This document shows, piece after piece, positions 59,053 through 64,000 of a stretch of 64,000 nucleotides of DNA. The first letter of the stretch is position 1, and the number at the start of each line of letters is the position of its first letter. The stretch covers positions 15,702,414-15,766,413 of the forward strand of contig OX438749.1 of assembly GCA_949316235.1 (NCBI GenBank), written 5' to 3'. The notes under the pieces were generated by a model that worked only from the letters and a program-made list of their open reading frames with translations, was not told where the DNA came from and did not search any database. The position numbers and the translations under genes were made by a program. The DNA is from Oegoconia quadripuncta. Taxonomy: Eukaryota > Arthropoda > Insecta > Lepidoptera > Autostichidae.

Positions 59053-60597
59053 ATGAGTGTCGAAGATTTATTATCCGTGCGTAGCAAATCTCCAATTCCT
59101 ATTTTGACAAACGAGTTAAACGATAGTATGATTCGCGAGTACAATAGAAAACGCGGTACAATCAAGGGTAGACTCACAATTTTCGCAAAGTACGTAAATT
59201 CCTTAGAAAGCGCGCAACTCACCGAAAGACAGTTAACCGAATTAAAATTACGACATGATTTAGCGTCCACTTTCATTACGGAATTTAATAATGTGCAAAG
59301 TCAAATCGAAGAGCTAGTGCACGAAAGTGATTATTCTGTGCAGTTAGATTATCGCGAAACCTTTGAGAATTCTTATTTTAATGTCATGGCAAACGCTTCT
59401 CGCTTACTAAATGTTCGAGACAAGAGTCGCGCTAGTAACGAGTTGAATTGCAAGTCGCACCCGGTTATCAAGTTACCTACGATATCGTTACCTACATTCG
59501 ACGGTTCGTATGATGGCTGGTTAGAATTTAGAGACACTTACACGTCAATGATTCATAACTCAACACAACTAGATGACATACAAAAGTTTCACTATTTGCG
59601 AGCGGCTCTCACGGGAAATGCAATGCAAGTTGTTAAATCGTTAGAATTTTCGTCCGAAAATTATGCAATTGCATGGGACTTGCTTAATAATCGATATAAT
59701 AATAGTAAATTACTAATTCACAACCACGTGAAAGCGTTATTTTCCATGCAAGCATTAAATAAGGAGTCCCCGTCGCAAATAAGGAAACTAATTGATAGCG
59801 TACTCAAAAACTTACGCGCGTTAAAGTCTTTAGGCGAACCCACGGAGTCGTGGGATACCCTCATAATTTATATTATAGTTACAAAATTGGATGCAGTCGT
59901 AGAAAAGGAATGGGAACAATTTAAGAGCAATTCGGTTGGCAATTCGAAACAAATAGTTAATTTAAACGCTTTAATTGAATTTTTAAAAGAAAAAGCCAAC
60001 ATTTTGGAAATGATAAAAGCAAATCATTCCATTTCCAGCAATAAATTACTTGTCGATCACACGAAGAAACCACCTCAAAAGGTACACAGTTTTATATCGA
60101 CGCAAAACAGGAAATTTCAGAAACTTACACGTAATTGTATAATGTGTAACGAAAATCATTCGCTTCACGCTTGCAACCAGTTTTTGAAATTATCCCTTAA
60201 CGAGAGAATGCAATTTGTTGACGCGAAAACATTATGCAACAATTGCTTACGCCATGGACATCTAACTAAAGATTGTTATTTTGGTCCGTGCAAACAATGT
60301 AACAAAAAACACAACAGTTTATTGCATGGTGAGTGTAAAAGGGACAGTACGTCAATATCTGCGGCGGCGCATCATATAACGTCACAGACAGCTGTTCCTT
60401 TCGATTGTTCTACAGTCTTACACACTACCACACAAACACACGTAAATTCGAAGTGCAGCGAGAACGCACTTAATTCGCAAAAATCGGGACTGGTTCTACT
60501 ATCCACGGCTATTATCGAAGTCGCAGGAAACGACAATCGGCATTATAAAGCACGCGCGTTATTGGATAGTGGTAGCCAGCATTGCTTAAGAGGCTGA
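59053..60597 (+). CDS. BEL/Pao retrotransposon Gag with truncated protease start
   Basis: The ORF encodes 514 residues. The start is taken as the ATG at 59053 (context AAAATGAG), because the frame upstream to 58996 has no ATG. Residues about 150-345 match the DUF1759-type Gag region of BEL/Pao elements (LPTFDGSYDGWLEFRDTY, KFHYLRAALTG, AIAWDLLNNRY). Two zinc knuckles follow: CIMCNENHSLHAC and CNNCLRHGHLTKDC. The frame then enters the aspartic protease (ARALLDSGSQHC) and stops four codons later. In intact BEL elements one long ORF continues through protease, reverse transcriptase, RNase H and integrase; all of these are missing here. The frame up to that point is fully open, so the loss looks recent or is a clean deletion. 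Confidence 0.9.
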   Translation: MSVEDLLSVRSKSPIPILTNELNDSMIREYNRKRGTIKGRLTIFAKYVNSLESAQLTERQLTELKLRHDLASTFITEFNNVQSQIEELVHESDYSVQLDYRETFENSYFNVMANASRLLNVRDKSRASNELNCKSHPVIKLPTISLPTFDGSYDGWLEFRDTYTSMIHNSTQLDDIQKFHYLRAALTGNAMQVVKSLEFSSENYAIAWDLLNNRYNNSKLLIHNHVKALFSMQALNKESPSQIRKLIDSVLKNLRALKSLGEPTESWDTLIIYIIVTKLDAVVEKEWEQFKSNSVGNSKQIVNLNALIEFLKEKANILEMIKANHSISSNKLLVDHTKKPPQKVHSFISTQNRKFQKLTRNCIMCNENHSLHACNQFLKLSLNERMQFVDAKTLCNNCLRHGHLTKDCYFGPCKQCNKKHNSLLHGECKRDSTSISAAAHHITSQTAVPFDCSTVLHTTTQTHVNSKCSENALNSQKSGLVLLSTAIIEVAGNDNRHYKARALLDSGSQHCLRG

Positions 60598-61419
60598 CAG
60601 CAGCCAATTGCGTTGAAAGATTATCATTTTTTGTAAAGCATATAGCTCGTATCATTATAAAAAAAGTTATAGGTAAAATTGATCATATTTCTGACATGAT
60701 TCATGTTTTCAAAACATAATTACACAATCTTCTCTCGATAGAATTTAATTGCAAAGTAGCATCTAAAAATGCATGAAATCTTATTTTTCTCAGATATGCA
60801 TTCACTAACATAAATGATATTTTGTACAATATTGTGTCGTATATGTTACTAAAACAAATTCATGTTTTAGATTTTCAATAATGCGTCTATTTTAATTGAA
60901 ATAATTAATTTTGTGATTTGCACTTACGCCCTATAATTCTAAGTAACGCTTTCTCTGTTACTCGTACTCAATGCGACAGTGATCGCTTAGGCGCGTTGCT
61001 GGATGGACCTGTGTTGTGCGCTGAGACGCTCTCCCAAATATTCGAACTTTTTTTCATATTCATATTCAGGACTTTCTTTTTCTTGTTTTGTTTATTTAAT
61101 TAGGGTAAAATTTTGTATGTGTGTAAATAATTTTATTTATTAGGTAGGTAATCACAGTTGTAAATAAATAAGTTGGTAAAGTTAATAATAGAAAATGGAC
61201 TCGAAAAAAAAACAAAACCGAAGAAACGGCAATATAAAAGAAATCAGAAACACATGATGGAGGTTGTAAAGTAAGTATAATAAAATATTATATCTCTTTT
61301 TAATTAATTAAGTATGTACATGAAACACCAAATTTATAAAACGCAACCATAATTATGTTTTCACTATTTTGTAGTTGCGTCTACTGATACGGGATGTATA
61401 GGTACCTTTTTTCGTCACC
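60598..61419. other. No gene recognised after the truncated BEL element
   Basis: AT-rich; contains no reverse transcriptase, integrase or LTR-like sequence. The ORF at 60918-61103 has no motif. Confidence 0.45.
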
Positions 61420-61500
61420 GCTTATGTAAGACGTTTGGCTCAGTCGACTTGGGCTTGTCGCTTGAATTTCGTCGTGCTGGATCGATCCCAGTACTTTTCT
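61420..61500 (+). mobile_element. tRNA-like SINE head, third type
   Basis: TTTGGCTCAGTCGACTTGGG (A-box-like) and CTGGATCGATCCCAG (B-box-like) are about 40 nt apart, followed by a T-rich stretch. It cannot fold as a full tRNA by eye, so a SINE or tRNA relic is more likely than a functional tRNA gene. Confidence 0.4.
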
Positions 61501-62002
61501 TGTCTTTTTTATTTTATTTGCTTTTATTTATTGTATGTCTAAATAAATCCTGTAATCTTTTTTTACATGTCTAAGTGATATTTATCAAAAATTTCATTTT
61601 TGTGCATGGCTGTGTACTTTACGTCATTACATATTCCTAGGTGCTGACGTACTACAATTCTTTGATTTTCAGTTCTAAAAATCATTTGGGCCCTGAAGAG
61701 TCATCAACCGGACTTGTTTTGCAAGAGTGAGTAAAATTATTATTTTTACCAGTATCTAGGATTTCTGAAATAGATAATAGGCAATATTGTTATTTTTGAC
61801 CAAAAACAAACCTTGTCGAAAGAAATATGTAAAGGTCATCATAAAACAAAAGCATAACTTTGAGATTTTTATAAAATGATTGCCAATGGGACATATAATA
61901 AAAATTATATAAAAAAAAACAAATAAATTCCTTTCAACCGCTAAAATAATCTATTGAGAATTACCATAGACTTACGAAAATCACAGATTCGGCCATCATA
62001 AT

Positions 62003-62093
62003 ATATAAGGTCTAACAAAATTAACCCGACAAACGTTGCAGAGTGTATGTATAGGATGTACCTATTACGAAAAAAATAAAAAATAAAACATTA
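62003..62093 (+). repeat. Dispersed repeat shared with 49753-49829
   Basis: Same blocks as 49753-49829 with a short extra TATAGG insertion and a longer A-rich end. Confidence 0.7.
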
Positions 62094-62574
62094 AAGTTAA
62101 CAGATTTTATTCAAAAAGTTTTCCTGAAGTGTTTCAATAATATTATCTTTTAATGACAGGTACGACATTGAGGCACAAGGTGTTCAGAAAAAAAAAAGAT
62201 GAAGAGGTATGTACTAACTAATGGCTTAGTAACCTGAATGGTCAACTAAATGTCAAACTAACGTCAAATGCGCTATATAATATATGAAATAAAAGACAAA
62301 AACTAATTCCTGACTACGGAAAATATGACTAAAAAGTATTTTGTTCGTGATGACCGCCTTATTGTCTTGTTTTTTGAGAAACACTTAGGCCAAAGACGAA
62401 ATAATAATAATAATGGGCCGTAGTCGGTAAATATAATATTAACTAATAAAATAATAACGAAAGTTTTCTGTTTCAGACTTATCAGATTACAAGTGATCAG
62501 AATACGGAATAAGAAATCTGCATCTGTCGGCGGTTTGTAGCCAACTCGCATTTTTATAAAAAATTGCAAGAAAT

Positions 62575-63000
62575 TTGAACGGACCTCTTGGCTGTAATCT
62601 GAATACTATCGATTTAATAAACGAAAAACAAGATGGGCTCATCTCTAAATTTACTTTCGTGTGTAGAATGTGCAATTTAAAGTTTCATATAGAAAATGAT
62701 TATCCGGAGGATGATTACTTAGATGTCAATAGTTGTGCCATAGCAGGCATAATATCTATTGGTGGTGGTCATTCACATTTGAAAGAGTTTTCTACGGCAA
62801 TAAATCTACCTCTTATTTCAAATAAAAAATACCAAACCCAACATGACGTTCTGTCCAGAAATTGGCAAAGGGTTGCTCAAGAAACTATGAAGAAAGCAGG
62901 GGAAAAAGAAAGAAATTTTGCGATAGCAGAAGGAAGCCTTAGGAAAAACGGTATACCGATAATTGATGTGATTGCTGATGGATGCTATTCCAAAAAGCTG
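62575..63000 (+). pseudogene. Mutator-like (MULE) transposase domain fragment
   Basis: About 140 codons read as the N-terminal part of the Mutator-like transposase domain expanded in insects: a CRMC knuckle followed by FHIEND, then NSCAIAGIISIGGGHSHLKEF, a QTQHDVLSRNWQ helix, and GIPIIDVIADGCY ending at the first catalytic-type Asp region. No ATG precedes it; the frame is open only from about 62560. It runs straight into a mariner-type sequence in another frame and ends at 63027, so it cannot encode a working transposase. Confidence 0.75.
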
Positions 63001-63140
63001 ATGATACACAATTTACGGCTGAATTAGCAGCAGCTTTCGACGTTAGCGTCAAAACAATATTGGTCAATTTGCGTCAAATTGGCAAGGTAAAAAAGCTTGA
63101 CAAATGGGTGCCCCACGAACTCAATGATCATTATACCTAA
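62997..63140 (+). pseudogene. mariner/SETMAR-type transposase HTH fragment
   Basis: In a frame different from the MULE fragment, 47 codons read ELAAAFDVSVKTILVNL followed by RQIGKVKKLDKWVPHEL and a stop. This is the second helix-turn-helix and linker of mariner transposases (family consensus QIGKVKKLDKWVPHEL). The DD34D catalytic domain is absent. It abuts the MULE fragment at about 62997. Confidence 0.85.
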
Positions 63141-63385
63141 CTATTATTGTATAGCATATAAATTGTATTGTATTCTCATTATATATAATAGTGTATATTT
63201 ATCTCTAAAGAACATTCTGCTCTGGTTTTTTATTTCATACTTTTCAGTTATTAATATTGCAGTAGTTTAATTAAATTATTTTTTCCGGGTTTTTTGAAGT
63301 CGTTTTTTTTAAATCCTTTTTTATTTAATTCTTTTTAGTGTCTGGTCAGACATTACAAAATAATAAAATATATTAATTGACCAAT

Positions 63386-63679
63386 ATGGGCAGGCTTACG
63401 AAAGGTGCTGCTCGTTTAAAGAACTGTCGGTCAAAAGAAACCGAAACTGAAAGGGTACTACGGCTTGAAAAAAATGCCTCACGGAACGCAATTTCGCGTT
63501 CCCAGGAGACGCCCGAAGCTCGCCGAGTACGTCTAGTAGCTATGAAAGATTACGTTAAATCACGTATTCGCCAGGAAACTCCAGAACAGAACGAGCATAG
63601 ACTCGGTTTTATACACGATCGGCTTGCCGAGGAGTCCGCTGAGCAGCGTGAGCGCAGGCACGGCCTTATAATCACGTAA
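63386..63679 (+). CDS. Helitron-associated arginine/ETPE-repeat ORF fragment
   Basis: The ORF encodes 97 residues from the first ATG. The peptide is highly basic with a recurring unit of about 25-27 residues (SQETPEARRVRL, RQETPEQNEHRL, EESAEQRERRH). Such repeats precede the Rep/helicase part of Helitron proteins in insects. No Rep or helicase domain follows; the frame stops and merges into an AACCGACTTCA-type repeat end. It is most likely a captured or truncated Helitron N-terminus. Confidence 0.5.
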   Translation: MGRLTKGAARLKNCRSKETETERVLRLEKNASRNAISRSQETPEARRVRLVAMKDYVKSRIRQETPEQNEHRLGFIHDRLAEESAEQRERRHGLIIT

Positions 63680-63683
63680 ATCG

Positions 63684-63768
63684 GCCTAAAAATGTCGGAC
63701 TAATCGATGTACATACATAAAGATTACAGAACCTCCTCCTTTTTTGAAGTTGGTTAAAAAAAGTTATT
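63684..63768 (-). repeat. AACCGACTTCA-type repeat end, copy 1
   Basis: Read on the - strand it starts TTAACC(A)ACTTCAAAAAAGG and GGAGGTTCTG, the typical head of a widespread lepidopteran interspersed repeat. A second copy follows at 63905-64000 in the same orientation. Confidence 0.6.
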
Positions 63769-63904
63769 AGTATTTATCCGTGGTTGCTAATCTCCATGAT
63801 AATTTTTGTGCGATGGCGAACCTTCTCGCTCCTACAGGTTAGGTGGGCACTTGGGGTATACCAGCTCGACCTGATGATCTTCGATTTGTCATATTTATTG
63901 TTGA

Positions 63905-64000
63905 TAATCACACCGACGTAAATCGGCTTAAAAATCTCGGACTAATCGATGTACATACATAAATAATACAGAACCTCCTCCTTTTTTGAAGTCGGTTAAA
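63905..64000 (-). repeat. AACCGACTTCA-type repeat end, copy 2
   Basis: Nearly the same sequence as 63684-63768, including GTCCGA, ATGTACAT and the GGAGGAGGTTCTG block, ending at the window edge. Same orientation as copy 1. Confidence 0.6.

Larger units (their letters stand above)
58425..60597 (+). mobile_element. Truncated BEL/Pao LTR retrotransposon
   Basis: The element is made of 5' LTR, primer-binding-like site, leader and gag, ending abruptly in the protease region. Sequence after 60597 shows no reverse transcriptase, integrase or LTR. It lies upstream (in transcript terms) of the first visible PARP1 exon on the opposite strand, so it probably sits in a PARP1 intron. Confidence 0.85.

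Noticed and set aside
1..64000. CRISPR arrays, operons, phage or plasmid features
   Set aside because: No evenly spaced repeats with unique spacers; genes are intron-containing and eukaryotic.

Overview
The window looks like an AT-rich lepidopteran (moth or butterfly) chromosome segment. The evidence is spliced genes with GT-AG introns, insect-type single-copy orthologues, and a dense load of tRNA-derived SINEs, LINE 3' ends, TA- and TTA-flanked MITEs and elements ending in the AACCGACTTCA motif, all of which I associate with Lepidoptera. No operon, CRISPR, plasmid or phage feature is present. Species cannot be named from the sequence alone.

Three host genes can be supported. (1) On the + strand, 25753-36455, a three-exon gene encodes a 339-residue secreted protein: signal peptide, a compact six-cysteine segment, then a long Gly/Ser/Asn/Pro/Tyr repeat region. 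Its first intron is about 9.1 kb and full of repeats. (2) On the - strand, 43814-48403, a complete seven-exon gene encodes a 490-residue MBOAT7 (lysophosphatidylinositol acyltransferase; Drosophila farjavit) orthologue. (3) On the - strand, 51455-57765, seven exons encode the C-terminal 322 residues of PARP1 (regulatory plus ADP-ribosyltransferase domains) with the full H-Y-E active site. Its N-terminal exons (zinc fingers, BRCT, WGR) are not seen and should lie beyond position 64000. Genes 2 and 3 run in the same direction about 3 kb apart. I see no functional link among the three.

Layout: 1-25.7 kb is gene-poor and holds scattered repeats (SINEs, LINE fragments, MITEs, hairpins). 25.7-37.2 kb is the glycine-rich protein gene. 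37.2-43.4 kb is intergenic with SINE and LINE remnants and one exon-like orphan ORF. 43.4-48.4 kb is MBOAT7. 48.46-50.13 kb is a repeat block with a pair of inverted retroposons. 51.2-57.8 kb is the PARP1 3' part, whose introns carry MITEs, a SINE, an 18-bp minisatellite and a near-perfect hairpin. 58.4-64.0 kb is a transposon graveyard: a BEL/Pao element with 5' LTR and open gag but cut off at the protease active site, a Mutator-like transposase fragment abutting a mariner fragment, a Helitron-type repeat ORF, and two tandem copies of a lepidopteran repeat end.

I found no convincing new multi-gene system. The points most worth a second look are the Mutator/mariner chimera, the orphan exon-like ORFs at 37512-37640 and 50416-50619, a retroposon with target-site duplication just upstream of the MBOAT7 start codon, two MITEs sharing a TTA in the last PARP1 intron, and the strong hairpins. 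All homology calls come from reading translations against remembered family motifs; no database search was run.
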